Origin: Wurfbainia villosa | Lineage: Eukaryota; Streptophyta; Magnoliopsida; Zingiberales; Zingiberaceae | DNA length: 64,000 nt | Reading direction: 5' to 3' | NCBI GenBank assembly: GCA_025175895.1 | Contig: CM045996.1 | Coordinates: 105,141,179-105,205,178, forward strand | Shown: in pieces, positions 42,330 through 54,939 of the stretch | How the letters are laid out: each line of letters opens with the position of its first letter | Numbering within the stretch: the first letter of the stretch is position 1 | Notes under the pieces: model-generated | Told to the model about the DNA's origin: nothing | Database searches by the model: none | The model's input: the letters and a program-made list of their open reading frames with translations, nothing else | Position numbers and translations under genes: made by a program

Positions 42330-43792
42330 TGTTAGGAATATTGGAACGGCTAGAGGGGGGGGGTGAATAGCGTAGATGAAATTCGATCCCGTTCGTGTCT
42401 ACAATTTCGTTAGTGCGCAGCGGAAATAGAAATAATACAATAACAAAATAGACAATTACACACGAACACGAGTATGTAACGTGGTTCGGAACCGCACAGT
42501 TCCTACTCCACGGATCGGGCTCAAACGAGCCCTAGCGATGCCAATCACACACCACTATAAAATAACTCCTTCTCGGAACAATCCAGAGGTGGAGAAACCT
42601 CGTACAATGTATACAACAGTAATACAAGATGAATACAAGCAATATAATGAAATACAAAGCAATACAAGTAAAGAAAACACTTTACAAATGCTCTTTGAAT
42701 GCTTGATCACTTGGTTGCTTGATATCAACTTGGAGACCCTGATTTGCAACAGCAAATCACCCCAAATCGCCTCAAAGAAACCTCTTTATTTTCCTCCATC
42801 ACGAGCTCCATATATAGCTTCAACCTGTGCTGGAAAAAGTCGATCAGTCGACTGATTGAGACCATCAGTCGACTGATGCCATTGTTGTCGTGAGACAACG
42901 ACTAGATCCACGTTGGATAAGTCCAACGGATCCATCATCAGTCGACTGATTGTGACCATCAGTCGACTGATGGAGTCCTCACTCGACCAGTCGAGTCTCG
43001 ACTCCATTCTGTGGCCGATTTCTCGAGCAACAGTCGACTGATTACACGATCAGTCGACTGCTGGAGCCATCAGTCGACTGCCAACCTATGGCAGTCGACT
43101 GCTAGGCCATTACCCGCAGTCAAACCCTAGTTGACTCGGTCCAGTCGACTGCCACATGACACCAGTCGACTGGCACACCTCAAACATGAGGTTTTAACCC
43201 AAGTATGGTTCCCTCATACTTGCTAGACCACCCTTAGCCTAGACCTAAGCCTTCTAGCCACCTCCATCAGCCTCACGCCTCTCGGATCCCTCCAAGTCAT
43301 CCATGACTTGTTTATCCATCGCGCTAGCCTTCATGTGCTTCCATCGGCTATGTCATGCTAACGGTGTCTACACCGCCAAGGCACATTGGACTTACGCCGC
43401 CAAGACTCCGCTTGGACTTTACGCCGCCAACCATTGGACTTATGCTGCCAAGACTCCAGCTTGGACTTTACGCCGCCAATATCAAACCCTTGGACTTCTC
43501 AAGTGCCAAGACTCAAGCTTGGACTTTCCCTTGCCAACCCATGTTGGACTTTCCATGCCAAGACCATGCTTGGACTTTCCTTGCCAACCCATGTTGGACT
43601 TTCCATGCCAAGACCATGCTTGGACTTTTCATGTGCCAAGTGTCCCACTTGGACTTTCCATGCCAAGTACTCAAGACTTGGACTTTACCAAATGACAATT
43701 ACATTGTCATATGTTTTTGTCGAAACATCAAAACATCACTCGAGTCAAACTCGAGTTCTGGTCAATCGTGACCTGGGCCGATTGCACCAACA
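42330..43792 (-). repeat. NA2 5' LTR (1463 bp)
   Basis: TGTTAGGAATATTGG…GATTGCACCAACA. Ten exact CAGTCGACTG copies lie between 42845 and 43172. The minus-strand TATA box TATATATGG is at 42809-42816, immediately downstream of the array in element sense. The tandem repeat has about two and a half units (43507-43640). Confidence 0.92.
42809..42816 (-). promoter_or_regulatory. TATA box of NA2 LTR
   Basis: Minus strand CTATATATGGAGCTCG. NA1 and NA3 have CTTTATAATGAGCTCG and CTTTATAAGGAGCTCG at the same place, so the position is conserved next to GAGCTCG. Confidence 0.7.
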
Positions 43793-44902
43793 GTTTGGTC
43801 TAACCAAATCTAGTTTCTCTCGGTCTGAGAATCTCATTCTCAAGCTCATTTTAAATCCTTCGTATTACGCTCACTGTGCGTGTGAATAAATAGGTTCTTG
43901 CTTTATGTTGGTCGTCTATAATTAACCATTAATTATAGAACGATCATGAGTGGCACCTAGTACTACATCATGATCCCCAATTAACCGAAAGATCAATGGT
44001 TGATCCAGAACTATTTCTGAAACCCTTCAGTAGCAACAATGAAATGTGCCCTATTCCTTTCACTCATCTTATACCCACTTGGTTCAAGACATGGTCTATA
44101 GTGTCAGTCCCCACTAGGTTGACTACGTCACACCTAGCCCAAGTATCATTTCCTCATCCTACGGATTCTAGTTACTGCATATGTATCTAAGAGTACCTTA
44201 CTCTAAACATGTAATGCTTTGGCAAAAGACTTTAGTAGCAATCTGACGAGAGGCCATGGGTATACATCTCCTCGCAAGGAGTGGTGAATCCTTTATAGGC
44301 TATTCAAACACCTTCGATCACTTTGACTTATTCCCAATCATTCCGGGTCCACATCTCCTCAGAGATGCTTGCTTAAGATATCAAAGCATAAGTCTTCATG
44401 ACCAAGATGACTTGAATACTGCAAGTCAAAGGAACATCGCACTTAACCTGCAATAAGTACTTCATTAACATATCTATATATGCATAGAAACATATGAAGT
44501 CTTACAGCTGGTCACTCCAATGAACTAGTTACCATAACTAGCATCCACGATTAACTTCGGACATCACAATATCTCCAGCTAGTGAGAATCAGCTGCTTGG
44601 ATACACCAAGGAGTATACTTCGTGCTAGTTTCGACAGAATTGATGGTGTTCAAATCCATCAATTCATCGACTAGGGATAATTTCGATACATCACAATGAC
44701 ACATGTAGAGATACTCACTAGTTGTGATCCAATCACAAATTCTTTCATGCTGTGAATCGCATCGTGTACATTCAGTAAATGAGTTTAAGATCTAATCAAA
44801 TACATGAAAACATGTATACTCAAATAGTGAATCTTCATTTATCATATAAATGGTTCAAACATAAGGCGATTGCCTTAGGACATCTCTCATATATTACTAA
44901 CA
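43793..44902 (-). repeat. A2 3' LTR, second part
   Basis: Continues from the NA2 duplication GTTTG through to ATATTACTAACA, aligned with 8857-9964. The polypurine AACTCCCACTTGGCC (minus GGCCAAGTGGGAGTT) follows at 44903. Confidence 0.9.
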
Positions 44903-46213
44903 AACTCCCACTTGGCCTAATATCAATCGCTATGGTATCCAATATCATAAGCTCTAACATGACCCTCAAACTTACTTTGAGATAATGCCTTAGTTAAAGG
45001 ATCCGCCAAGTTCCTTTCAGTGAGAATCTTCTCAATTTGTATTTCCTTCCTACTTATGATATCTTTGATCAGATGATAGTGTCAAAGCACATGTTTGGAT
45101 CATTGATGAGACCACATCACGTTCAGAAATAAACTTCTTAATTCAAACCGCTTCCTTTGCTACTTCCGAAGCTGCAATGTATTCTGCCTCAGTGGCAGAA
45201 TCTGTTATAGTTTCAAGCTTGGAACCTTTCCAACTTATTGCGCCTCCATTCCAGGTTAATACATACCCAAACTGAGACATGGAATCATCCTTGTCTGTCT
45301 GGGAGCTGGCATCCGTATACCCGTGTATCACCATGTCTCCTTCTCCATATATTAGGAACACATCCCTAGTTCTTCTTAAGTACTTAAGGATCATCTTAAC
45401 AGCCGCCCAATGATCCATTCCTGGATCAGACTGCTATCTACTCATGACACTCAGAGCATATGATACATCAAGCCTCGTACATAACATAGCATACATGATA
45501 GATCCTATTGCAGATGCATAGGGAATCTTACTCATGCAAATCCTCTCATCTACTGTGCACGAACACATAGACTTCAAAAGGTGTATCCCATGCCTGATGG
45601 GTAGGAAACCTTTCTTGGATTCCGACATGCTAAATCTCTTTAGCACTCAGTCTATATATATAGACTGCGAAAGACCAAGCAACCGTTTCGATCTATCTCT
45701 ATAGATCTCAATCCCAAGGATGTAGGTTGCTTCTCCCAAGTCTTTCATGGAGAATGTCTTGGACAACAAATCATAACCGACCGTAAGATAGAAACATCGT
45801 TTCCTATAAGTAATATATCATCGACATATAATACTAGGAACACGACTACATCCCACTAACCTTCTTGTACACACAAGGTTCGTCTAGATTTTATGAGAAA
45901 TCAAACTTTTTGATTGTCTCATCAAAATGGATATTCTAGCTCATGGATGCTTGCTTCAATCCATATATGAACCGTCGCAATTTGCATACCTTGGTTTTAT
46001 CAACTGATGTGAAACCCTCAGATTGTATCATATACACGTCCTCGAGCAGGTTTCCATTAAGGAAAGATGTTTTCACATCCATCTGTCATATCTCATAATC
46101 ATAATGAGCCGCTATGGCCAGGAGCATCCGAATGGATTTAAGCATAGCAATAGGCGAATAGGTTTCGTCATAATCAACACCTTGCTTTTGACGATATCCT
46201 TTCGCCACTAATC
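44903..46213 (-). pseudogene. pol: A2 pol part 1: RNase H and RT C-terminal half (broken)
   Basis: It aligns with 9965-11350 of A1. RNase H (GYTDASSQTD, ATEAEYIAASE) lies at 45143-45418, but about 90 bp or more are deleted at 45111 in its C-terminal part. RT with YVDD at 45817-45828 is present. Stops lie at 45434 and near 45655, and several small indels follow near 45770 and 45860. A solo LTR splits the RT gene at 46214. Confidence 0.85.
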
Positions 46214-47291
46214 TATTGGTCAGGGGCACCAGATGATCGAACCTGTGTTTTGATTATGCCAAAGACGCAAAGTTAAGATTACATCGTTATCTCACGAGCT
46301 GAATTGAGTGTGTAGAAAAGTGCTAAAGCTGGAGCTGAAGGCTAGTGACACCCGGAGGAAGCCGCGGTTGTCAGACGACACTCGAGTAACTTCGGAGGGA
46401 GTCGAAGGAATCGAGTGGAAGGCCAGAAGTGAGAGCTACAAAGTAAGCATCGAGGTAAGCTCGTGTGTGTGAGCATAAGTGAGGTCATATCCTCCTTACG
46501 GGGATGGTCTTAAGCATAGATCCAACCAAAGATATCCCATGGATGGTCTAGGTCGAGATCGGACAGTCGGCGACCGTCAAAATTATGTTTTTGTTGAGCT
46601 AACTTTGACTTGCAGCAAGCATCAGTCGACTGCTAGCTTGGAGCACTCGACTGCCATCCATCAGTCGACTGATGATGGCCATCAGTCGACTGATGGCCAA
46701 GGATCAGCTTCGAGGAGTCAAGTCTTATCACCTCATTCCAAGGAGCTTTGTGCCCATTTATGATTGGTTGAAGACCTATTCGATGAGGGGCTTAAAGGCT
46801 ATAAAAGGAGGGCTTGTCCTAGGGTTTTTCATCAATTCAAAAGCTTTCAAGTCCTTTCGATATGCTACGAGTCTCCGACATCCCTACGACGAAGCGCTGC
46901 CGAGATGACGACTCAAGCTCCAAGATTCAAGTCTTCAAAAGTCGTCGGTATAAGCTTTAATTTGTATAAGCTATTCATTTTATTTTGAGCTTTAAATCAT
47001 ATCAAGGAGAGGGGGAGTGTCCCTCTACCTTGAGTCCTTCTTGAGTTTTTTATTCGTTTAACTCGTACCTCCAACGAGGAGGAGTTCGTTTAGTGTTTTG
47101 CCCTCCGTGCATGGTCAAGGACCACTAGGGCCTTGGAGTAGTAGCCATAGGCTACGAACCAAGTAAAAAACCCATTGTCTCTTTTGTTTTAGATTTACTT
47201 TATGCTGTGTTTACTCGTGTCTCAATGAATGATTTCGAAAAAGGGTTTTATCACTATTCACCCCCCCTCTAGCGATCCGCTCGATCCAACA
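46214..47291 (+). mobile_element. Sirevirus-type solo LTR inserted in A2 RT
   Basis: A 1078-bp unit runs from TATTGGTCAGG to GATCCAACA. It has the LTR-end block ACCCCCCCTCTAGCGATCC, CAGTCGACTG palindromes (46622-46690) and a plus-strand TATA box CTATAAAAGGAGGGCTT (46799-46815). The flanks TAATC (46209-46213) and CAATC (47292-47296) look like a target duplication with one C-to-T change; A1 has CAATC here. The start TA for TG is then also a single transition. Another reading is the exact repeat AATCTA with a slightly different boundary. Confidence 0.78.
46799..46815 (+). promoter_or_regulatory. TATA box of the 46214 solo LTR
   Basis: CTATAAAAGGAGGGCTT lies about 100 bp downstream of the palindromes and shares the TATA context of the other LTRs. 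Confidence 0.7.
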
Positions 47292-48613
47292 CAATCTAGC
47301 CTTATAGATAATCACATTACCATCCATGTCGGTTTTCTTCTTGAAAACCCACATGCACCCTATAGGCTTTATGCCTTCAGGTGGATCAACCAAGTTCCAA
47401 ACTTGATTTTCATATATGGAATCCATTTTCGACTTCATGGCTTCAAGCCATTTGTCCCTTTCTGAATTTTTCAGAACTTCTTCATAATTGGTAGGCTCCT
47501 CATCATCAATGAGTAACACATCGTTTGATTCACTTATGAGAAATCCATATCTCTTAGGAATGTTGCATGTCTTACCAAATCTATGAAGATGTGGTGTCAC
47601 AATAGGTTCAGCCGATGTCTCATCACTATGAGTCATCGGTCAAGGTGCTTGACCAGGTATCTCTTCAATGTCTATTGGAGTCTCTTAAACCTCCTCAAGT
47701 TCAACGACACTCCCACTGTTTTCTTGCAAGAGAAACTCTTTCTCTAGAAACACAACATTCCTTGAAACAAACACCTTTTGTTCCAAGGGATGATAGAATT
47801 GGTAACCCTTCGTTTTCTTAGGGTATCCAATAAATAGACATTTATTAGACTTAGCATCCAATTTGTCTGATACAATCCGCTTCACATAAGCAGGACAATC
47901 CCATATCTTCAAGTAAGATAAATGAGGTTTCTTACTAGCCCATATCTCATATGGAGTAGTAGAGACTACCTTGGTTGGGACTCTGTTTAACAAGTAAACA
48001 GTTGTCTGAAGTGCATAGCCCCAAAAGGACTTGGGAAGATTCGCGTGATTCATCATTGACCTGACCATGTCCAACAAGGTCCGGTTTTGCCTCTCAGATA
48101 CACCATTAAGTTGTGGTGTATACGGTGGAGTCCATTGAGACAACATACCATTGTCCCTCAGATAATATAGAAACTCTTGACTCAAGTATTCACCACCTCG
48201 ATCCGATGGAAGTATTTTAATACTCTTGCCAAGTTGTTTCTCTACTTCATTTCTGAATTCTTTGAACCTTTCAAAGGCTTCAGACTTGTGTTTCATCAAG
48301 AACACATACCCAAACTGTGAGTGATCATCGGTGAAGGCAATGAAGTAGCTATAACCTCCTAAGGCTTGTGTTGACATAGGTCCACATACATCAGTATGTA
48401 TTAGACCAAGAAACTCACCCACCGGTTCACCTTTTCTAGTAAAAGGTAACTTGGTCATCTTGGCTTTTAAGCATGATTCGCATGTATCGTATGAATCTAA
48501 TTCAAACGATTTCAGAATTCCACATCGGTGTAATTCGGACATGCATTTCTTGCTCACATGGCCACTCCCTTGACGAGTCTTCTTCTATTCCTTAGCCCAT
48601 GTATGTCATTTCA
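47292..48613 (-). pseudogene. pol: A2 pol part 2: RT start, integrase, PR end (broken)
   Basis: RT N-terminus lies at 47294-47636 (EEPTNYEEVL, QVWNLVDPPEGIKPIGC). Integrase is open from 48557 to 47685 with HTDVCGP, PSDRGGEY and NGVSERQN; the usual Arg before SDRGGEY is Pro. About 350 bp of the pre-integrase domain, present in A1 (about 12610-12955), are deleted at 48562. The protease DTG is intact, but its frame ends at TGA 48611-48613, where A1 has a Cys codon. Confidence 0.85.
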
Positions 48614-49106
48614 TATATGTGAGCCACACCCAGTATCCAATACCCAAGTGTCTGAGGAAATAGAATGACAATCAATAACGAAGATATCTGAAGAAGATGG
48701 GGCATCTGATGCCTTATTCTTCTTTACAGACTCAAGATAAATCTTGCAGTTTCTTCGCCAATGACCCTCTTTGCCATAATGATTGCAAGTGCCCTTTTGA
48801 GCTGGTTCTGCCTTTTTAGCCTTTTTCTTCTTCCCCTTCTGTTGTTCCTTTGACTTCCTCTTAGAACCTTTCTTTGAGAAACCAACTAACAGCATCGTCC
48901 CCTGCTCATGCTTCTCAGAAGGCTCCACAGTCTTCAGCATGTTGAGCAGTACCACAGAAGAACCTTCTTGCATCTCAGAGGTGAAGACAAGCTTGGAGAC
49001 TTCGAACTTTTCGAATCTCACTTGCTCATCAAACAACTCATAAAGATGAAGGACTATGGTATGAGCATCCATATGCTCATGCAGCTTCCGTAGCTCGGGT
49101 ACCATA
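48614..49106 (-). pseudogene. gag: A2 gag C-terminal part and start of protease
   Basis: It continues from the gag half at 57868-58108, split by B2. It contains LYELFDEQVRFEKFEVSKLVF, the same short joint (SSVVLLNMLKTVEPSEK) as A1, a Lys-rich linker, a damaged knuckle (second Cys is Tyr) and the protease DTG at the end. Apart from the B2 insertion this stretch has no stop. Confidence 0.85.
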
Positions 49107-50988
49107 TGAAGGGTTTTGCTTATCGAGTCCGTGAGGGGAAACTTCCCTTCCCACTTCACCTCGATCATTTGTTCATGGCAATCCCCTCGATGTCCCCGGA
49201 TTAAAAAAAAATTAATCTTAGACAAAAAGGATTTCCCAAACAAACAAGTAATCGTCGTGCTATTTGTTTAGAGAGGTCACTTGAATAAACTAGTTGTTCA
49301 AGCGACCATCCTCTATTCTACGAGTAGTCGCGGAATAGACGATGTCCGGATCGCCGATTTTTGTGTTTATGCTCGGGATCCAAGTATTATTTAGCCATTT
49401 ACAGATTTATAACATGCTTATAATTGAAAAACAAAAACAAGCAACAAACAAAAGAGAAAAGAGAATAGATATACCTCTTGATCTTCTAATGTATGTCCTT
49501 CCTCCTTTTGGACGTCGTGTGGGCGACGATCTACCAAAAGTCGAAGCTCCAAGATCGCAAAACTTCCTTCCTTGCTTTTCCAAAGCAAGAGGAAGAATAG
49601 AAATAAGGTTTTTCTCCTCCCTTAAACCAACCAACAAGGAGCACACCAAACCCTTGCCGCTGGCCAACTAGAAGGAGGGGAAGATGATGGAAAACAACCA
49701 AGACACCAAGGGAAGCCCTATATCTTGTTTCCACCACCTAAGGAGAAGAGAGGAGAGGCTTTTGCCGCTGGCCAAGAGCTGGAAAAGGCTAGAAAGGCTG
49801 CTGGACGCTGACCAATGAAGGAGGAAGAAGAAAACAACACCTTCCTTATTTGGTGCCGCCCTAACCTCCAAACCCTAACCCTAATCCTATCTCAACTAGG
49901 ATTCCCTTCCTCTTGCCGCCCAAGCCTAGCTCTCTTAGATGTTAGTTCACGCCAACTCCCATGCCCTCCTTTTATAGAGTTAGGGATAAGTCATGAATTA
50001 ATCTCCTCCATTGGTTCTAGGGATTTAATCTCAACCGTCGGATCGTAGAGATTTAATCTCTACCTATGGATCTTAGCCTTTTGTTTCTATCCATTGGATC
50101 TAAGCTTCATGAGGTGTTAATAAGGAGGAGTTGGATCTTGGCCACCCATGGATCAAGCCCACATAAAGTCCGATCCACTAATGATGATCCAATTCACTAA
50201 AGGATCGTCATTGATCTACCTCACCAACCCCCATATGATAATATGGGCTCCATATATTTTTTGTACATTTTCTCCCCGTGTTTAAGATCTCGAATGTCCG
50301 TCGATTAATTAATTTACTGACCATTAATTAATCAACATCTATCTCCTTGAGTAGTACCACTCAACCTTTTCATCATGTCGGACCAAGTCCACCTGCAGGG
50401 TTTACATGATGAGCCTTATGAGCTCCTCAAGGGGACATCATCATCCTAATATATAGGATACGATTTCCTCCTATAATCAACAGCACACCATATAAATAAT
50501 ATCATCTCCCAACTTACCGAGCCTATCGATTTAATCTATAAATCTCGCCCATTGGTAAATCAAAGAGAGGAGTACTAAGTATATGTGCCTGATATTATAT
50601 CGGGATTAAGAGCATGTACTAAATAATATCTGAGGTCCGATTCGATTATGTAGTCAGCAATAAATCAAATCACCTCTAAGTTGGTCCTGCTTAATACACA
50701 CAAAGTGCACTAGTGTGATTCTATGGTCAAGACAAACCAATACCAAATCACACTACAACCATTCCGATGGTTTGTCCAAAGTCGTCTCGGTTGTGAGCCT
50801 TTACTTATACTTTTCAAGGGGTCGATAACATGATCTCCTGTGTGACACCACACACCATGTTATCTACAATGTAAAGTATTAGACAATATTGCATAACCAT
50901 AAAAATATGCAACCAATGATCATGTGATTCTTATTTCAAAATAAAGATGTTCATACAAAAGATAGACTTTTTAGTATACATCCCTTCA
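49107..50988 (-). repeat. B2 3' LTR (1882 bp)
   Basis: Starts TGAAGGGTTTTGC and ends GTATACATCCCTTCA in plus coordinates. The minus-strand TATA context CTCTATAAAAGGAGGGC is at 49963-49979. The polypurine tract (minus AAGTGGGAGATTG) follows at 50989-51001. Confidence 0.9.
49963..49979 (-). promoter_or_regulatory. TATA box of B2 3' LTR
   Basis: Minus strand CTCTATAAAAGGAGGGC, also at 56859-56875 in the 5' LTR. The context is close to those of the A and Sirevirus-type LTRs. Confidence 0.68.
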
Positions 50989-51021
50989 ATCTCCCACTTA
51001 TACTAAAAGACTATGCTGTCT

Positions 51022-54000
51022 TCAAACTGTCATACATCTGATCCCCATTCCCTCCACATGCCTATCAAAAGCTCTCGCCGGAAGGGCCTTAGTGAAAGGA
51101 TCTGCCAGGTTATCCTCTGATGCAATCTTGTCCATAGCAACTTCTCCTCTCTTTACGATTTCTCGTATCAGGTGGTACTTGCGCTCTGTGTTTACTAGCC
51201 TTATGGGCTCGTGGTTCCTTCGAGTTTGCAACTACACCACTATTATCACAATAAATTGTGATAGTTCTGGGCAAACCAGGAATCACATCTAAGTCCATCA
51301 GGAAGTTCCTGAGCCATACAACTTCTTTGGCCGCCTCAGAGGCTGCCACATACTCGGCTTCCATGGTGAAGTCCGCCACGCACTTCTGCTTGACACTCCT
51401 CCATACAATGACTCAACCTCCCAAAGTAAACACAAAACCTGAGGTAGACTTACTGTTATCCTTATCAGATTGGAAGTCTGAATCCATGTAACCCATAGGG
51501 AGTAATTGGTCTGCCCGGTAAACTAGTATATAATCCATAGTCCTTCTTAGGTACTTCAATATATGCTTTACCGCAGTCCAATGTCCCTGTCCTGGATTAC
51601 TCTGATATCTGCTGACCATGCCCACGACAAAGCAGATATCTGGTCTCATATAGAGCATCGCATACATGAGGCTTCCTACTGCCGAAGCATAAGGAACCTC
51701 CTTCATCTCCTTTATCTTCTCAGATGATCTAGGACACATCTCCTTAGATAAAGGAACTCCATTCCTGAAAGGTAGAAAACCCTTCTTGGAGTTCTGCATG
51801 CTAAAATGCTCCATAATTGTGTCTATGTATGAAGCTTGGGATAAGCACAACATCATTTTCCTACGATCCCTTATAACCTTGATCCCAAGGATGTGTCCTA
51901 CCTCTCCCAAGTCCTTCATATCAAACTGTTTGGACAACCATACCCTTACATCCGATAAAACCTTGATATTGTTGCCAATCAACAAAATGTCATCTACGTA
52001 TAGTACAAGAAATACCACTAAATTTCCGTCACATCTCTTATATACACAAGACTCATCCGGACTTTGAATAAATCCATAAGACTAGATCACCTCATCAAAG
52101 CGGATGTTCCAAGACCTCGAAGCTTGTTTTAATCCATAAATGAACCGATTAAGCTTACATACAAGATGCTCTTTGCCCTTAGCAATGAATCCCTCTGGTT
52201 GCTTCATGTAGATGTTTTCCTTAAGACTTCCATTAAGGAAAGCTGTCTTGACATCCATCTACCACACCTCATAATCCATATGAGCTGTTATGCATAAGAG
52301 AATCCGGATAGACTTAAGCATGACTACTGACGAAAAGGTCTCCTCATAATCGATACCCTCTTTCTGAGTATACCCCTTCGCAACAAGCCTCGCTTTGAAG
52401 GTCTCAACCTTCCCATCTATTCCTCTCTTTCTCTTGTAGATCCACTTGCATCCAATGGTTTTTACACCATCGGGTGGTTCTACTAGCTCCCAGACCTGAT
52501 TTGAATCCATAGATTCAATCTCAGCATTCATTGCACTTTACCAAGATACTGCATCTTTATCTTGGATTGCCTCGTCATATGTCCAGGGATCAGGTTCATG
52601 TTCGCCAGGGACCAAATAAAAAGATTCTCCCAAGAACATGAATCTATCAGGCTGTCTCACAACCCTCCCACTACGACGAGGTATCACCTGTGTATCCTCT
52701 GTGACACGCGGTGCAGTGACATGTGGTATATCCTCTTGTACTGGTGGTACTAAAGAAGTGACTTTCCCTTTTAACTCCTCCAGAACAATTTTACTCTTGG
52801 GCTTGTGGCTCATCACATAGTCTTTCTGTAGAAATCTGGCGTTCGTGCTAACGATCACCCTATGTTCTCTAGGACTATAAAACAAACCACCCTTCGTTCC
52901 CCTGGGATACCAACAAACAAGTGTACTTCTGTACGAGGTTCCAACTTACGAGCATCTGCCTTCAACACATGTGTTGGACTCCCCCATATCCGAATATGTC
53001 TTAGACTAGGCTTTCGCCCAGTCTACAACTCTGTGGGAGTAGAAGGCACTGATTTAGATGGTACCAAGTTCAGAATGTACACCGCCGTATCTAGAGCATA
53101 TCCCCAGAATGAATCTGGCAAGTCAGAATAACTCATCATCGATCTGACCATCTCCATAAGAGTCCTATTCCTTCGCTCTGCTACACCATTCTGCTGGGGT
53201 GTGCCAGGTGCAGTCAATTGGGATTGAATTCCAGCCTCTGATAAGTAGTTCCTAAACTCTCCCAAGAGGTACTCACCACCACGATCAGATCGTAGTGTCT
53301 CGATACTTTTACCTTGATGTTTCTCCACATCAGCCTTGAATTCTTTGAACTTGTCAAAGCATTCAGACTTGCGGCGCATCAGGTAAATGTATCCATATCT
53401 TGAGTAATCGTCTATAAAAGAGACGAAATACTCAAAACCACCTCTAGCCTGGATAGACATAGGACCACACAAATCAGAATGAACCAATTCTAACACATTT
53501 TTGGCTTTATACCCCTTGGCCTTAAAAGGCCTCTTGGTCATCTTACCCTCCAAGCAAGATTCACAGGTTGGGAGATCCTCAACCACTAATGAACCCAAAG
53601 GTCCATCAGCTATCAACCTTTGAATTCTGCTTAGGTTAATGTGACCAAGCCTAAGATGCCAAAGATATGTTTGGTTCATCTTCGAAGGTTCTTTTTTCTT
53701 ATTGGAATTAAAAGATGAGTTATTAACTTCAATTTGCATCGTGGGAGGTTTTGGTTCAAGTGTGTACAAATTTCCTATCAATGCACCCGAACAGATAATG
53801 TCCCTATTCCTTCTTATAACAACTCTGTCATTAAAAGAAATAGAATATCCATCCATAAACAATTTAGAAACCGAAATTAAATTCTTTCTAAATAAGGATA
53901 CATAAAGGCAATTCTTAAGAACCAAAAGTTTATTTTTCTCAAAAGATAAATGAACATCTCCCACTGCAATAGCCGCCACCTTCGTGGCATCGCCCAAGTA

Positions 54001-54093
54001 CACGGTAATCTCCCCCTCAGCCAGTCGTCTGGTTTCCTGGAACCCCTGTAAAGTAATGCAGACATGATCAGTGGCTCCCGTATCTATACACTA
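51022..54093 (-). pseudogene. pol: B2 pol: PR, integrase, RT, RNase H (lightly broken)
   Basis: In frame with gag across a TAG at 54091-54093 (a Trp codon in relatives). Protease DTG intact (near 54080). Integrase (HSDLCGP, RSDRGGEY, NGVAERRN) is open to a TAG at 53023-53025 (Trp). A frameshift lies near 52910. RT has stops at 52538, 52259 and 52083 (each one base from Lys or Gln), with YVDD at 51989-52000. RNase H has a stop near 51411 and a frameshift near 51195, and ends at 51022 (…EGMGIRCMTV). The domain order is normal and all catalytic motifs I can see are kept. Confidence 0.9.
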
Positions 54094-54939
54094 GGTGCCG
54101 GTAGATAACACCGCTAAACATGTTTCAACGACTAGACCAAAAGATATACCTTTGTTCTTGTAGTTGGGCCAGTCCTTCTTCCAGTGTCCAGTCTGCTTAC
54201 AAGTGAAGCACTTGCCTTTCGGCTTCTTCACTCCTCCCTGAGTACCTCCCACCGCCTTCGCCCCAGTTTGTTTCTTCTTCTTCTTGCCTTTCGGCTTAGA
54301 AGTAGAAACTTTTTGGGTCACCACGGCATGCGCCTGAGCACTCTGACGAAATAGTCTCTCTGCCACCTGGAGTTCTGTCAGAAGTTCCTCCAATGAATAC
54401 AACCTCTTGTTCATGTTGTAGTTCAGGCGAAACTTCTCAAAACTCCTAGGTAGAGACTGGAGTATGATATCGACCTGGGTTTCCCCATCGATCTCAGCTC
54501 CTAGGACCTCCAACTCATTCAAATGAGCCATCATCTTGAGAACATGATCCCTCACGAGTGTTCCCTCGATCATGGTGGTTGTCATCAAGTTTCTCATGGC
54601 CTCTGTCTTCGCAGCCCGATTATGGTGTCTGAAAAGCTCCTTGAGATTGAGCATCATATCATAAGCAGTGGACATGGCTTGATGCTGATGTTGCAGTACA
54701 TTTGACATAGATGCCAAAATGTAACACTGCGCCATCTCATCGACCTTGATCCACTTCTTATAGCTCTCTCTCTCCTTTTCCCCAGAATCATCTACAGGCT
54801 TGGGAGGACACTCTTCGAGGAGTACATATTTGTATTCCTCAGCAGTCAAGACAATGTCTAGATTCCTCTTCCAATCTACATAGTTAAGTCCAGTAAGTTT
54901 GTTCTCTTTCAATATCACAGCAAGTGGGTTGAAAGTCAT
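54094..54939 (-). CDS. gag: B2 gag, open reading frame
   Basis: I take ATG at 54939 (MTFNPLAVILKENKL) as the start because B1 starts at the same residue; an upstream in-frame ATG at 54987 adds 16 residues without a match in B1. The frame is open for 282 codons: gag core (MMLNLKELFRHHNRA, LVRDHVLKMMAHLNE, VDIILQSLPRSFEKF), a Lys-rich linker and a zinc knuckle CFTCKQTGHWKKDW in which Trp replaces the last Cys. The loss of that ligand probably impairs RNA binding. The next stop is the TAG that opens pol. Confidence 0.85.

Larger units (their letters stand above)
34813..43792 (-). mobile_element. NA2: complete non-autonomous Sirevirus-like element with gag and ORF3, no pol
   Basis: This 8980-bp element is bounded by TG...CA LTRs of 1553 and 1463 bp and flanked by the perfect duplication GTTTG (34808-34812 and 43793-43797). 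On the minus strand: 5' LTR, intact primer site, gag with two zinc knuckles, a palindrome array with a probable internal promoter, ORF3, a spacer with repeated polypurine tracts and the 3' LTR. There is no trace of protease, integrase, RT or RNase H in any frame of 36366-42329. Its movement therefore needed pol proteins supplied by another element, most simply a SIRE1-like one with a similar primer site and LTR ends. The near-identical LTRs point to a recent insertion. Confidence 0.92.
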
